Assembly: GCA_900291925.1 (NCBI GenBank)
Contig: UWYS01000006.1
Span: 434,001-498,000, forward strand
From: Thecaphora thlaspeos
Taxonomy: Eukaryota > Basidiomycota > Ustilaginomycetes > Urocystidales > Glomosporiaceae
Direction: 5' to 3'
DNA: 64,000 nucleotides
Shown in pieces: positions 1-10,997 of the stretch. A program made the position numbers and the translations under genes. How positions within the stretch are numbered: the first letter of the stretch is position 1; the number at the start of each line of letters is the position of its first letter. The notes beneath the pieces were generated by a model. That model saw only the letters and a program-made list of their open reading frames with translations. It had not been told where the DNA came from and made no database searches.

Positions 1-811
1 GCCCTATCACCTTGCCGCTCTTGACATCGACCGTCTCGGAGACGATCTTTGTGACAACCTCCTTGGTCGCGCCACCAGCGTCCGACGAGACGGCGAGCGG
101 GGGCGGTGCGTTGGTGATCTCCCAGGTCGCAAAGGGGCGCGACGTTGCTCGGATGAAGCTCGGCTCAAACACGGTCGTGACGATGGGGCGGAGCGTCCAG
201 CTGACGGTCTCGAGGCGGATTCTCGGGTTGGCGTCGGCGCCTTTGGCCAACAGCTGCATCCGTCCAGCGTACGGCTGCCCGATCCACGCAATCAGCGCCG
301 TCGAGACGCCAGAGGTCGAGAGGGCGGTCAAGCATAGCCCGACCCGTCCCGCCATTGAGATCTCGCCGGGCGCAAGGAGCAGGACGGGCGTCAGCGTCGA
401 GGCAAGGGCGAGCGAACCGAGCGAGAACATCTTGAGGCGGGTAAAGGTGCTCGTCAAGGGACCCTCGTAGTGAGCCAGGGCGTCTGTCGGCTCTGCCGCA
501 ACGGCAGCGGCGGTTGCCGTAGATCCCTTCTCGGATCCCGAGCGGATGCTGCTGCTGCTGCTGAGGTGGCGCACCGAGGCTGGGGACGAGTACCTCTGGA
601 AGGTAGGCGGAGCAGGTGGACGAGATCCGAAGCCGTGGGCGCGACGGAAAGCGGTCGTCGCCGCCGGAACCGCCAGCCTCGGTGGCAGCGTCGATGCCGA
701 CAAGCAACGGGTGGCAAGATGCAGCTTGGAGATGAATTTGGCGGAATGAGTGCAAAGGTGGCCTCCCGTCACCCCGGTCGCCAGCAGCAGCGTCGACATG
801 GACATGGCCAT
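1..811 (-). CDS. TMEM70-like mitochondrial membrane protein (partial, runs off the left edge)
   Basis: The reading frame is open from an ATG at 811-809 to the window edge, about 270 codons, with no stop, so the 3' part is missing. Two more in-frame ATGs follow within six codons (805 and 799). The N-terminal ~100 residues are rich in Arg, Ser and Ala and look like a mitochondrial presequence. Then comes the block YEGPLTSTFTRLKMFSLGSL, followed by two hydrophobic stretches separated by a short loop (LLLAPGEISMAGR). This resembles the TMEM70/TMEM186/TMEM223 family, small two-helix inner-membrane proteins that help assemble respiratory complexes in animals. The role in fungi is not established. 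The family call rests on the YEGPL motif and topology and is moderately sure. No intron is needed. The 218-nt spacer to the EFM7-like stop must hold its promoter. Confidence 0.6.
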   Translation of the reverse strand, partial: MAMSMSTLLLATGVTGGHLCTHSAKFISKLHLATRCLSASTLPPRLAVPAATTAFRRAHGFGSRPPAPPTFQRYSSPASVRHLSSSSSIRSGSEKGSTATAAAVAAEPTDALAHYEGPLTSTFTRLKMFSLGSLALASTLTPVLLLAPGEISMAGRVGLCLTALSTSGVSTALIAWIGQPYAGRMQLLAKGADANPRIRLETVSWTLRPIVTTVFEPSFIRATSRPFATWEITNAPPPLAVSSDAGGATKEVVTKIVSETVDVKSGKVIG

Positions 812-1029
812 AAAAGGTCGCGAGGTCTTCTGCGCAGCGTAAATGTGGGAATAGGGAGGAGGTGAGGTCCGGGCAAGAAGGTATAGTGTCAGGATCCACA
901 GCCTCAGGCCAAACGACGAGCGTACAAAGCTTAGAGTTGCAAGCGGCCATCTCCCGTCGTATCAATAAAACCCGTTACACCGGAAGCCCCTACGTATATG
1001 CTCTCTCTAGCTCTCATTCTATCCCTTCA

Positions 1030-2181
1030 TCAAGGCCGGCCTTTGGGGTCCTCGCTCAGCGCTGGCCCCAGCCACATAAGGCCCCAGACGGTGAGCCACT
1101 TGTTGCGCATCTTAACGTCATCCTCCATCTCCGGCTCGTAGCCGTCTACCAGGAAGAGCCGCCTGGCGCCCGTCAGCCGCGGCTCGTCGGCCTGCTCCTC
1201 GACCTCTACGTCTGCCGACGCGCTGGCGTCCTCTGCGGTGGATGCGACGGGTTTGTTGCCACTCACTTCAAGCTCCAGTATCCTCTCCGACGCCTGGACC
1301 AGCGCATCGTCCTCCACCTTGCCTTCGACTGGTTCACGCGCCGGCGCTGGCGCCGACAAGGAGAGGGCGGGCCAGATCGGAGCGCCCGACTGCGAAGCGA
1401 TCGGCGCCAGGCCGAGACCGGCGCGGTGTGCGCGTCGCAGGAAGCCAGTGATCTTGTCCCTGCCAGTGTGAAGGCCGGCGATGACGTGGACGCGGGCCTC
1501 GGGCGTCCTGGCCAGCGTCGAGGTGAGCGTCTTGAGCAGGTCGGCGTGCGAGAGCGGGTCCCACAAGCAGTCGGCCATTAAGATGGCGTCGAACTTCGGG
1601 GCCGCTCCGTGCTTTGCGGCAAGACCGGTGGAGCTCCCGGGCGACAGCCGCGGCGTCGGCAGACAGTCGAGGACCTCCTCGACGTTCTTGCCCCAGATGT
1701 GGCCGCAAACCTTGATACCGGCGCCCTTGCCGCCCTCGCGCGGCAGGTTGGCAGCGACGTTGCGCTTCAGCTCGCCGACGATGGCAGGCTCGTCGTAGTC
1801 CGAGGCAACAACGAGCTTGGCAGTCCCGAGCTGCGCCGCTGTGATCGAGGGGAGCCCTGTACCGGCACCGAGCTCAAGGACGTTGCGGTCGAGGATATCG
1901 AAGGCGCCGGAGACGAGCGCATCGGACATCAGCATCCCCGCCCGCCACTGGCGGTGGTTGAAAATGTGGTGAATTGAGGCGGGCGGCACGACAACAGAGA
2001 GCGTCGGGCAGAGGCTAGAAGGCGGCTGGACTGAGGGGGCGGCGAAAGCGTCAAAGGAGCCGAAAAGCCGCTTGGGCCGGTAGCTGATGCTGATGCCCGG
2101 CTGCCCGAACGAAGGCGGGACGTGGCTCGACATCCCCGGGGCCGCAGAGGCCGGCGGCGGAGAACGTCTTGGCGAGGACAT
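1030..2181 (-). CDS. EFM7: EFM7-type protein N-terminal/lysine methyltransferase
   Basis: Single-exon gene of 383 aa. It is a seven-beta-strand SAM-dependent methyltransferase of the Methyltransf_16 group. Motif I is VLELGAGTGLPS at about residues 101-112, the acidic post-I strand is VVASDYDEP, and the downstream motif is ILMADCLWDP. In yeast, Efm7 (Nnt1) methylates the N-terminus and adjacent lysine of translation elongation factor 1A, and the domain order fits. Upstream of the domain are ~75 residues of Pro/Ser-rich sequence. A Glu/Ala/Asp-rich insertion of roughly 60 residues (about 285-345) precedes the final conserved Trp-rich strand (NKWLTVWGLMWL). The insertion looks disordered. Related METTL21/EFM6 enzymes are the main alternative. 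It is head-to-head with TIM50 across 523 nt. Confidence 0.75.
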   Translation of the reverse strand: MSSPRRSPPPASAAPGMSSHVPPSFGQPGISISYRPKRLFGSFDAFAAPSVQPPSSLCPTLSVVVPPASIHHIFNHRQWRAGMLMSDALVSGAFDILDRNVLELGAGTGLPSITAAQLGTAKLVVASDYDEPAIVGELKRNVAANLPREGGKGAGIKVCGHIWGKNVEEVLDCLPTPRLSPGSSTGLAAKHGAAPKFDAILMADCLWDPLSHADLLKTLTSTLARTPEARVHVIAGLHTGRDKITGFLRRAHRAGLGLAPIASQSGAPIWPALSLSAPAPAREPVEGKVEDDALVQASERILELEVSGNKPVASTAEDASASADVEVEEQADEPRLTGARRLFLVDGYEPEMEDDVKMRNKWLTVWGLMWLGPALSEDPKGRP

Positions 2182-2704
2182 ATCTGGTGGAAGACGGGGT
2201 GAGGTGGGTCGTCGTCGAGTAAAGGACGAGGATGGTATCTGGGGAGGCGGGGAAGGCAGATCGAGGAAGGTGGGACGAAGAAGTGCCGGTGAGAGGACGC
2301 CTCTCGAAGAGACCCGCCGCCGCCTGAGGGATCGAGTCTTATTTGTTTTCTAGTTGCAGGCGGCATTCAGTATAGTAAAGCTCAGATTGAATGAGACTCT
2401 CCCTATTGGAAGCCTCCGGAGGCGGCCGCTTTTCCTTCCGACTTCCAACTTCGATTTCTTCGATTTTCTTTTGGGGACGCCGACCAGCCAAGCAGCGGCT
2501 GCCTGCAGGAAACAAGAAGAGCCCTTCCTCGAGCCGCTGATCTCATCCGGCAGAGGCGCATGGCGGATTTCTGTCCGCGTCCTCATCCTCATCACCGCCA
2601 CCAACACCACCACCACCATCATCACCGCCACCCCGACCACTCGTTCCCAACCTCCATCTCATTCAACCTTGATCTACGCCTCACACCCGATCGTAACGTC
2701 CAGG
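2182..2704. promoter_or_regulatory. Divergent promoter region between EFM7 and TIM50
   Basis: This 523-nt spacer lies between two start codons on opposite strands. It is AT-richer near 2340-2470. On the TIM50 side it carries a CAC/CAT-rich stretch at about 2590-2640, probably in the TIM50 5' leader. The His-rich ORF this stretch creates is not considered a gene. No recognised factor site was identified. Confidence 0.5.
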
Positions 2705-5002
2705 ATGGCATTCAACGTCTTGGCAAGGCAGGCCAGCGCCACGCTAGCACGCACCGCCTCCGCCGCCCCGGTGGCCCAACGGATCGCATCGGCACCTTAC
2801 CCCACCACAGCTGCGCTAGCTAGGACATACGCCTCTAAGACGCCCGCTACCGGCAGCAAAAAGGTCGCCACCTCTGCACCGAAGCCTAAGGACCCCTCGG
2901 AGCAAAAGGCGGCCTCATCACAGACGCCGGCTTCCGAATCACCCTCGGCGACGGCCGAGGCTTCCAACGTCGAGACGCCCATTGCTCACGCTGCCGCCGA
3001 TTCAACATCCGCCCCCACCGACGCTCCCCTGCCGCCCAAGCGCGGCTCGCTTTTCGACATCGACACTTCCGAGAGCGCCTTTGCCCAGCAGATGATTGAG
3101 ACGCAGGAAGGCGGCGAGCAGAGCGGCAAGGACGGCAAGACCGGCGCCAGGCCAAAGGGCGCCAGGTCCATGTCGTCGATTGAGAAGAAGCGCCAAAACA
3201 GGACCAGGGTCCTTGGTGTGCTGGCGCTGGTCGGTATGGGAGCGACGGCCGCCAACCTGGCGCGGGATTGGGACAGCGAGGCGGAGAAGCAGAGGTTCGA
3301 CGAGGTGAGTAATGGCCGTCAGCGGTGTGCTCCCGGCTCCGTCGCCCGCAACGGTGTTCTTGCCCTCCCCCCATGTTCGCATCTTTCTAGGCCCCCCTCG
3401 CTCACGGGTAGCAGGGACGAGGTTGTATTGAGATGCAAGATGGACTCAGGCTGGCCCTCTGTACGCCAGATCGAGCTCTGCTTCCTATGCCACAATGGGC
3501 GGACAGCCGTCGCATGTCCGGCAGGAGGCTAGGCTGACGCTGTAAAGGCAGAGAGACTAGCATCAGCCGCAAGCGGACATCCCCCCTGCCCCTTTGGTTG
3601 CCGAGTGGGCTGCCGCTGCCAGACTCGCAAGCTGATACTCGCTCTCTTGACTCCCACCTTCGCACCAACGACGCCACGCGCACGGACTGCAGACTCAGCA
3701 AAGCGACAACTTCTTTTCGCGGATCAAATTCCGCCTCTCTTCGATGAAGGAAGACCTGAACAAGCCGGTGTGGGAGCAGCTGCTGCCGGATCCGCTCCCG
3801 TTCCCCTACTCTCGACCCTACACGCTGGTGATTGACATGGACGACCTGCTGGTGCACTCGGAGTGGAGCCGCGAGCACGGCTGGCGGACGGCGAAGCGGC
3901 CTGGCCTCGACTACTTCCTCGGCTACCTCTCGCAGTGGTACGAGATCGTCCTGTTTACGACTCAGCCCGCCTTCACCGCCGCTCCGATCGTCGAGAAGCT
4001 CGACCCGGACCGCCGACACATTGCATACACCCTCTTCCGCGAGAGCTGCCGGAGCGTGGACGGGAAGCTCGTCAAGGACCTCGACTTCCTCAACCGCGAC
4101 AAGAAGAAGGTCGTCATCCTCGATACGAAGGAGGACTCGTTCGCCCTTCAGCCAGAGAACGGGATTCTGATCAAGCCATGGAAGGGCGAGAAGAGCGACC
4201 GCGACCTGATCGGCATGGTGCCGTTCTTTGAAGGTAAGTGTCATTGCGTTTAGGCGAACACTCGACGGTGACGTTCGGCCGATCTGGTTCTTCCGCCTTG
4301 GAATATATGTGACTGACTATATCGGCCCTTCCCCCTGTCTCTCGCCACCCGAATCGACCCGCAGCCATCGGTATCTACAACATCGACGACGTCCGCAATA
4401 CGATCAAGGCTTACCAGGGCAAGCACATTCCCAGCGAGCACGCCAAGCGCGCCAACGAGATCCGCGAGCGCGAGCTGGCCGACATCAAGGCCAAGAACGA
4501 ACGCCTCGGCAAGCTTGGCGGACTATTTGGCGGCATCGTGAGTGTCCTTTCCGTGTATTCGGGGTCTGGCGAAGACCTCGACCGACCCACTGACAAAGAT
4601 ACGCTACTCTTTTCCCCCATTGGCACGACATCCACTGCTGCTCCAACAGAAGTCTGGCGGAGCTGGTCCAACGCCTGACAAGACGTGGTACGAGATGGAG
4701 CGAGAGCGATACCAGCAGGGATACGCCGAAGACCTCAAGTACTGGAAGGAGAACGGCGAAGCGCTGAGGAAACAGGCAAAGGACGAGCAAGAGAGACAGC
4801 TCAAGGAGATGAAGCTCAATGCATGGAGGTAAGAGTCCCTTTTCCCCACCTCCCATGTCCCGCTCTTCCCCTTTCTTCCTCTTTTCCGTCGTCGTCGTCG
4901 AGTGTGTTTTGCTGATTGATGAACGTTTCACGTCGCCCGTACGACAGCGTTATTACCGGTCAGGGTCTCAAACCGCCCGGCCAAGAAGGTCCCGCCCAGT
5001 AG
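2705..5002 (+). CDS. TIM50: TIM50, receptor subunit of the mitochondrial TIM23 translocase
   Basis: Five exons: 2705-3304, 3693-4233, 4365-4537, 4650-4828 and 4948-5002, with phases consistent throughout (515 aa). Tim50 sits in the inner membrane and passes presequence proteins to Tim23. The N-terminus is an Arg/Ser/Ala presequence. An Ala/Thr/Pro-rich linker follows, then one membrane segment ([18 protein letters not shown], about residues 176-193). The FCP1-like domain begins with the degenerate phosphatase motif [10 protein letters not shown] and contains [10 protein letters not shown] and [10 protein letters not shown]. The C-terminal end is charged and helical ([18 protein letters not shown]). 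Introns 1 to 4 have donors GTGAGT, GTAAGT, GTGAGT and GTAAGA. The first acceptor could instead be six bases downstream (exon from 3699), which keeps the frame. The first intron (388 nt) is long for this window. Confidence 0.93.
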
Positions 5003-5098
5003 AGACGTTCTCGCGAAACGATGGATGCGCACAGCATCAGTAGTGTCCGAGACGGACGGGACTGGTGTGTACTCTATTTTGCTGGACCTTTTATCGAA

Positions 5099-5102
<4 letters not shown>

Positions 5103-5140
<38 letters not shown>
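5103..5140. repeat. (AC)19 microsatellite
   Basis: A perfect AC dinucleotide tract of 38 nt in the short convergent spacer between the TIM50 and DDI1 stops. It is likely to be length-variable between strains. Confidence 0.97.
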
Positions 5141-5144
<4 letters not shown>

Positions 5145-5246
5145 CATACGCCACACTAGCAGCACACGGACCTCTCGAGAGGGCCAAGATCAGAGGCCGG
5201 ATCATGTCATTGTCCTTCTCGTATCTTGACGGCCTGGAAAAAAGCC

Positions 5247-6831
5247 TCACTGCTGGAACAGCAGACTAGCGGCTACCTCTACATTCCCGCCGGCCGCATC
5301 GAGGAATCCGACGGCCTGGACCCGCGATGCTCCCAGGTCCATCAGTGAGCTGATGGACGACTCGGGCCACTTGCTCGCACCGCCTACCAAACCAGCTGCT
5401 GTTGTTGACGCTGCAGAAGAGGTAGACGACGATGGTGGTGCAGCAGCAGAGGCAGAAGCACCGGGTGCCGTTGATGATGATGGCCCGGCTGATGGCAGGT
5501 GCGAAAACGAGAAACCGTACGACTCCGGCGCCGTCCTCTGCTGCTGCTGCTGTCCCTGTCCGCTTGACTCGCCGCTCCCTCCAGCGATGATCTGGCCTGC
5601 GTCAGGAAAGGAGGCGCTCTTGATCGCTGCATCGGCCGCTGCGGCGTTGGCGTTGGCCGAGGCAGCTCCCAGCGCTCCCGCTCTCGCTCCTGCTCCTGAA
5701 GCTTTAGCGGCGGCCGGTATGGGCTGACCGTTCTCGTCGACTTCATACTCCATCTTGGCCTCCTGTGGCAGCTCGTGCTCATCCAAGAAGCGGATCTTGT
5801 TGCCTTGGATGACGAGTGAGTTTTGTGCCAGGTCGATGGTGGCCTGGTACCGCTTCAGCATGTCGAGGCCGAAGAGCATCTCGACGCCCTTGCCCTATGA
5901 GGCCAAGGAGAGGACAGCGATAGAGTCAGTCAGAGCAGCTCTTCAGAAAGGGTGTGATTCAGGAAAATGAGCGGGATCGACTTACCTCCATGATGGTGAA
6001 GGAGCACGGGAGGAACAACGCTGGGCCCAGCTGAATCTGGGCGCTGTGGATGCGGCCGAGGATCTTTGCTGTGCCGACGCCTCGAGCGATGCCGGCGAAG
6101 CGGGTGTCGAGGAGCCGCATGATGCTGCAGCGTTCGGCGCACTCGGGGCTCATAATGGTCGCCTGTGCGCCCGAGTCGACGAACGCCTTGACCTTTGTCC
6201 CATTGACGTGGCAGTCGACGTAGAGCATCGTCACGCGTCCAAATGACTCGGGGCTGTACTCCATCGCGTGCTCGAGGTTCTCCATAACACGCTCCTGGCG
6301 GATGGCCTCCTCGATCCTGCGCTGAGCGTCGACATCAAACTCGTCGGCGGCGGCCAGCTGCGCCTCTGCGCGGAGGCGGTCGGCGTGGGCTTCGGCCATC
6401 TTGTTGCGTTCCGCGCGGACCAGCTCGAGGAAACGGGACGGGTTCGACGAGGCCACCTCTGCCAGTTCGGGTCGATTAGCGCGCAGCTGTGCCAGGGTGT
6501 TGGGGTCGGAGAGGATCTGCTGGCGGAGCTGCTCTGCTGCCTCCTCCTCGTTGGCCGGTGCCCTACCAGAGCCGGCTGGCGCTGCGGCGGATGACGAGGA
6601 TGCTGCTGCTGCGCGGCCGTCGCGAAGGAGTACGAGGTCGTCTGAGCCTACGCCATAGGATGCGAGCGTCTTTGAGTCGTCGGCGAGGAGGGTACCGTTG
6701 TAGTAGAGCCGCTGCGACTTTGCTGGAATGGATGAGTCGGCCTCGATGAGGGCCTTTAGGTTTTCGATTTCTATGGAGGCGTCGACGTCGACGGGGTAGG
6801 TGTTATCGCTCTCGGTAACGATCGTGATCAT
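5247..6831 (-). CDS. DDI1: DDI1/VSM1, ubiquitin-receptor aspartic protease
   Basis: Two exons, 6831-5986 and 5894-5247, joined in phase 0 (GTAAGT donor), giving 497 aa. The N-terminal ubiquitin-like domain spans about residues 1-73. A Glu/Gln-rich helical region follows (about 95-185). The retroviral-type protease domain has its catalytic motif VDSGAQATIM, with Asp219, and continues across the junction into VEMLFGLDMLKRYQATIDL. The C-terminal ~40 residues form a UBA domain (LMDLGASRVQAVGFLDAAGG). Between protease and UBA lies a Ser/Ala/Gln-rich linker of about 120 residues. Ddi1 delivers ubiquitinated clients to the proteasome. In yeast, as Vsm1, it also binds exocytic SNAREs. All three domains are present and the active-site Asp is intact. 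It is head-to-head with SEC18. Confidence 0.95.
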
Positions 6832-7309
6832 GGCGGCGGGGATGGAAGGGGGGGGGTCTAAGTGCGGGGGTTTAGGGGCATGGCTGTAAGAGGGAGAGGG
6901 AGAAGGAGAGGGAGAGGGAGAGGGAGGCAAGGAGGAAGAGGGGTCGGGATGACGCCTCTTTAAAAATGGCCGGCTTTTGCGCGCGGAAAAGTGGAGCAAA
7001 GACCGCGTCAGCGCTTGCGGCAGGGCGCAGAAGGGGCCCAAGGGAGAACGAAGCGCGCCACGCTGGCCCGGGCGCAGGCGCTGGCGCTGGCGCAGGCGCT
7101 GGCGGACAGCCCAAAGACCAACACCGCATGCACCCTCCCTTCCTTCCGCGCCTCCTACCACCCGCATCCTCCTTCTGCCTCTGCCGTTCAAACACACCTC
7201 ACCTCAGCCACACTACTACTCACACAGCCTCGATGCAGCCCTCGTTTTGACTCCCCTTCATCACCGACATCGACCTAGACCACTCTTGACCACCGAACTC
7301 CGCTGCACC
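6832..7309. promoter_or_regulatory. Divergent promoter region between DDI1 and SEC18
   Basis: This 478-nt spacer lies between opposite start codons. The DDI1 side has a G8 run and a GGGAGA/GAGAGG purine tract (about 6846-6935). The middle carries imperfect GCGCAGGCGCTGG repeats near 7068-7105. The SEC18 side is C/T- and CAC-rich, as expected for a 5' leader. No specific factor site is claimed. Confidence 0.5.
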
Positions 7310-9965
7310 ATGGCTGGCTTCCTTGGAGGACGCGGTGGCAACGACAACAAAGGCTACGGTCGCGTCGGATCCAACCCCTACGGCGACGCCGGCGGCGGCG
7401 GCGGCAGCGACTCCTACCGCGATGCTCGCTCCGCATACACACCGTCCGCAGGCGCAGGCCGAGCGCCGCCCTCGCAGCCGTCCTACCGATCCGGCGGTGG
7501 CGGCGCCGGCTTCTCCTCTGCTCCCCCACCACCCAGCTACGGCTCAGAGAAGCCCCTCTCATCGTCCAGAGGAGGCGGTGCGGGTCATCTGATCGTCAAG
7601 TGCCCCGAGCAGCTGGTCCTCACCAACTGCATTATCGTCAACGGCCAGGAGTGGGGGAGCACGCACTACGTTCAGGTCGACGGCCAGTTTGTCTTCACCG
7701 CACTGCCGGACACCACCGGGCAGATCGCCCCGAGGACGCTGGGAACGGCGATGCTGCAGCGCCAGTGGGCCGGTCTCAGCGCCCAGGGGCATCAGGTTCA
7801 GGCGGAGCCCTACGATCCCTTCGTCTTTGGCCAGAGCGTTTACCTCGGTGGCCTAGATCTAGAGGTGGCGTTCCTGAGAAAGGGCGAGGTCGTCGCCGAG
7901 TCCTTCGACGCCGACCAGATGGCCAAAAACTTCCTCCGTGCCTTCGACAGCCACATTTTCACCGTCGGCCAGATGCTCGTCTTCGAGTTCCGCGGCATGA
8001 ACCTCCGCGCCATCGTCAAGGGCGTTAATGTCGTCGAGCTTCACCAGGTCCAGCAGAAAGGCCACGCGCTCGACGCCGCCCCTCCTTGCCGCGCTGACAA
8101 GGGCATCTTGATCGCACAGACCGACGTCAACTTCATCGCCGCGCCCGAAGGCGGTGTCAAGATCAAGGCGAGCGGAAAGCGGCCGCCGCCCAACGCCATC
8201 CTCCAGCAGAACTTCAAATTCGAGGACATGGGCGTCGGCGGTCTCGACAAGGAGTTCTCCAACATCTTCAGGCGTGCCTTTGCTTCGCGCATTTTCCCGC
8301 CGGCGCTCGTCGAGAAGCTCGGCATCCAGCACGTCAAGGGCATCGTGCTCTACGGCCCTCCCGGTACCGGCAAGACGCTGTTGGCGAGGCAGATCGGCAA
8401 GATGCTCAACGCACGCGAGCCCAAGATCGTCAATGGTCCCGAGGTCTTTGACAAGTACGTCGGAGGCAGCGAGGAAAATGTGCGCAAGCTCTTCGCCGAC
8501 GCCGAAAAGGAGTCCAAGGAGAAGGGCGACGAGTCCGGCCTGCACATCATTATCCTCGACGAGCTCGACGCGATGGTGCGGCAGCGAGGATCTGGTGGCG
8601 CCGGCGCCACATCGGCCGGCGACAATGTCGTCAACACGCTGCTCGCCAAGCTCGACGGCGTTGAGCAACTCAACAACATCCTCGTCATTGGCATGACGAA
8701 CCGCCTCGACATGATCGACGAAGCGCTGCTGCGGCCCGGCCGTCTAGAGGTGCACATGGAGATCAGCCTGCCTGACGAGTTCGGGCGCAGGCAGATCATC
8801 AACATCCAGACCAACAAGATGCACACAAACGGCGTCATGGACGACGATGTCAACATCGAGGAGCTCGCCTCGCTGACCAAGAACTTTAGCGGCGCCGAGA
8901 TCGCCGGTCTCGTCAAGAGCGCGACGTCGTTCGCCTTCAACCGCCACGTCAAGGTCGGCACCATGGCCGGCATCTCGGACGACGTCGAGAACATGAAGGT
9001 CAAGCACCAGGACTTCCTGAGCGCGCTCGAAGAGGTGCGGCCAGCCTTTGGCGTCGCAGAGGAGGAGCTGCAGCAGGTCGTTCAGAACGGCATCATGCAT
9101 TTTGCCCCGCACATCGACGCCATCCTCCGCGACGGACACCTCCGCGTCGAGCAGGTGCGCACCTCGACGCGGACGCCGCTCGTCACGGTGCTGGTTCACG
9201 GCCCACCGGGCTCCGGCAAGACGGCGCTGGCAGCGACGGTCGCCATCTCTTCTGACTTCCCATTCATCAAGCTGATCTCGCCCGAGAGCATGATCGGGAT
9301 GGGCGACGCTCAGAAGATCAGTCACCTCAATAAGGTCTTCCTCGATGCCTACAAGTCGCCGCTCAGCATCATCGTGATCGACAACATCGAAAAGATCATC
9401 GAGTGGGTACGGATCGGCCCGCGCTTCTCCAACTCAGTGCTCCAGACACTGGCGGTGCTGCTCAACAAGCGGCCGCCCAAGGACAAGCGGCTGCTGGTGC
9501 TGGCGACGACGTCGAACCGGCGGATGCTCCAGGAGATGGAGATGCTCAACGCCTTCATCGCCGAGATCACTGTGCCCTCGATCACATCGCTCCAAAGCGT
9601 CGACCACGTCATCCGGCAGATGGAGCTCTTTGACAACGAGCAACACCACTCGCGGTGCATGCAACTGCTCGCCAACGCTGGTCTGGCGCAGGAAGGTCAG
9701 CTCAATATCGGCATCAAGAAGGTGAGTCGCGTCGTGGCAAGACGGGAGGGACGGTCGAAGCCGCATCGTGTTTGAAAGAGAGGGCCCTTTTGCTGACAGG
9801 CTGAGCTCCTCTTCTTCCGCCCCTGTATTGCACCGCGTTGCACTGCAACAGCTGCTGTCTGAGATTGAGATGGCGCGGCTGGACAGCGATCCGGCGGATC
9901 GTCTGGCCTCTTCGCTGAGCGCGGTGCACGCCTCGGCGCTGGATGTCGACCTCGACCTCAACTAG
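7310..9965 (+). CDS. SEC18: SEC18/NSF, AAA+ ATPase that disassembles SNARE complexes
   Basis: Two exons, 7310-9721 and 9852-9965 (GTGAGT donor, AACAG acceptor), giving 841 aa. Sec18/NSF uses ATP with alpha-SNAP to pull apart cis-SNARE complexes after membrane fusion. The order is: a Gly/Ser-rich extension (about residues 1-85), the double-psi N domain, the D1 ATPase with Walker A GPPGTGKT at 349-356 and Walker B IIILDELDAM, and the D2 ATPase with Walker A GPPGSGKT at 631-638 and the NSF-typical IIVIDNIEKIIEW. The second exon adds the last 37 residues. The reading frame is open upstream of the ATG, but that stretch overlaps low-complexity promoter sequence. The ATG at 7310 has a good context (ACC before it) and is preferred. 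The 5' neighbour DDI1 is divergent. Confidence 0.96.
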
Positions 9966-10057
9966 ACCTGGCTATCTTCGCGTCGATTGCCGAGAAACTG
10001 TAGAGACCAGGAACAATACACAAAGAATGACAAGGATCAGACTTGCCCCGCTTGCCA

Positions 10058-10749
10058 TCACTCCGGTATGCCGCGGGCCCACAGCTGCAGGAGGGTGGCG
10101 ATGTCGTTGCGCCAAGCGATACGTTGCAGCGCCTCGTTCAGCGGGAACCACTGACGCACCCTCTCGTCCTGCTCAGGCCAATCTGGCAGCTCGCCCGCTT
10201 TGTCGTCGACGAGCACCTCGTGCGCGGTGTAGATAGCCCTGGGGACAAAGGCGGGATCGTGGTGGTGTTCGCTGGGCGAGTTTTTATGCGGCTTGTGATC
10301 TGCCACTACGAGGTCGTTGGGCGAGGTGGTCGAGACCGGTTGCCAGTGGGACACCGCTTTCAGCCCGGCTGCAGGTAGTGGGTGAGAGCGGGAAAGGTGG
10401 CAAAGGGATGAGCTGCGAAGAAGGAGGCAAACGTGGGAGGACGAAGGACAGAGTGGGGCGACTCACCTTCCTCGTACAGCTCCCTCACGGCGGCTGTAAG
10501 GGTGTCTTCGGCTTCTCGCACACCGCCTTTTGGCAGAACAAAGTCGCCGGGATGCTTGCGAGACGATACGAGGCAGATCTGTACATGGTTCTGTACGACG
10601 GATGGGTTCGGCTGTGCTGCTGTGATTGTGTAGGGTATCGCTACTGCCACTGAGCGTGGTTGGATATATGCTGTTGATGGGAGGCAAGGCAGGTTGTCAG
10701 TGGGCAGGGCGAGGGCAGAAGGAGGAGGGGTGCGTGGGGACTCTGACAT
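10058..10749 (-). CDS. Nudix hydrolase, diphosphoinositol polyphosphate phosphohydrolase type
   Basis: Two exons, 10749-10467 and 10368-10058, giving 197 aa. The intron splits the Nudix box. Joined, it gives a perfect G-x5-E-x7-REUxEExGU signature: PKGGVREAED... followed by AAVRELYEEAGL. The three residues AGL appear only after splicing, which confirms the junction (GTGAGT donor, CTGCAG acceptor). The sequence before the box (HVQICLVSSRKHPGDFVLPKGG) is typical of the DIPP family (yeast Ddp1, fission yeast Aps1). That family cleaves inositol pyrophosphates and diadenosine polyphosphates. The length also fits that group. Substrate choice cannot be read from the sequence. The start is the first in-frame ATG with an A-rich context. 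It is convergent with SEC18 and divergent from the PP2C gene. Confidence 0.85.
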
Positions 10750-10959
10750 TTCTTCATGTTGGCTTGGTTGTCGAGAGGTTGTGGTGTCTTTGTCGTTGCG
10801 GGCGTTGTGGACGTCTGCAAAGACAAAGGGGACCTGCTCCGTGCGCAATGGAGACTGCGTGTGGCCTGCGTGTGGCCTGCGTGTGTGGAGGTTGGCCGGA
10901 GCTTTCCGCCGGTGCACCAGAGTCTGTGAGTCTGTCTGTGGGGGCGGGCGGGCGGTCGC

Positions 10960-10997
<38 letters not shown>

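Noticed and set aside
2560..2823. His-rich 87-codon ORF upstream of TIM50
   Set aside because: It is produced by CAC/CAT repeats in the TIM50 leader and overlaps the TIM50 coding region in another frame. No conserved sequence is present.
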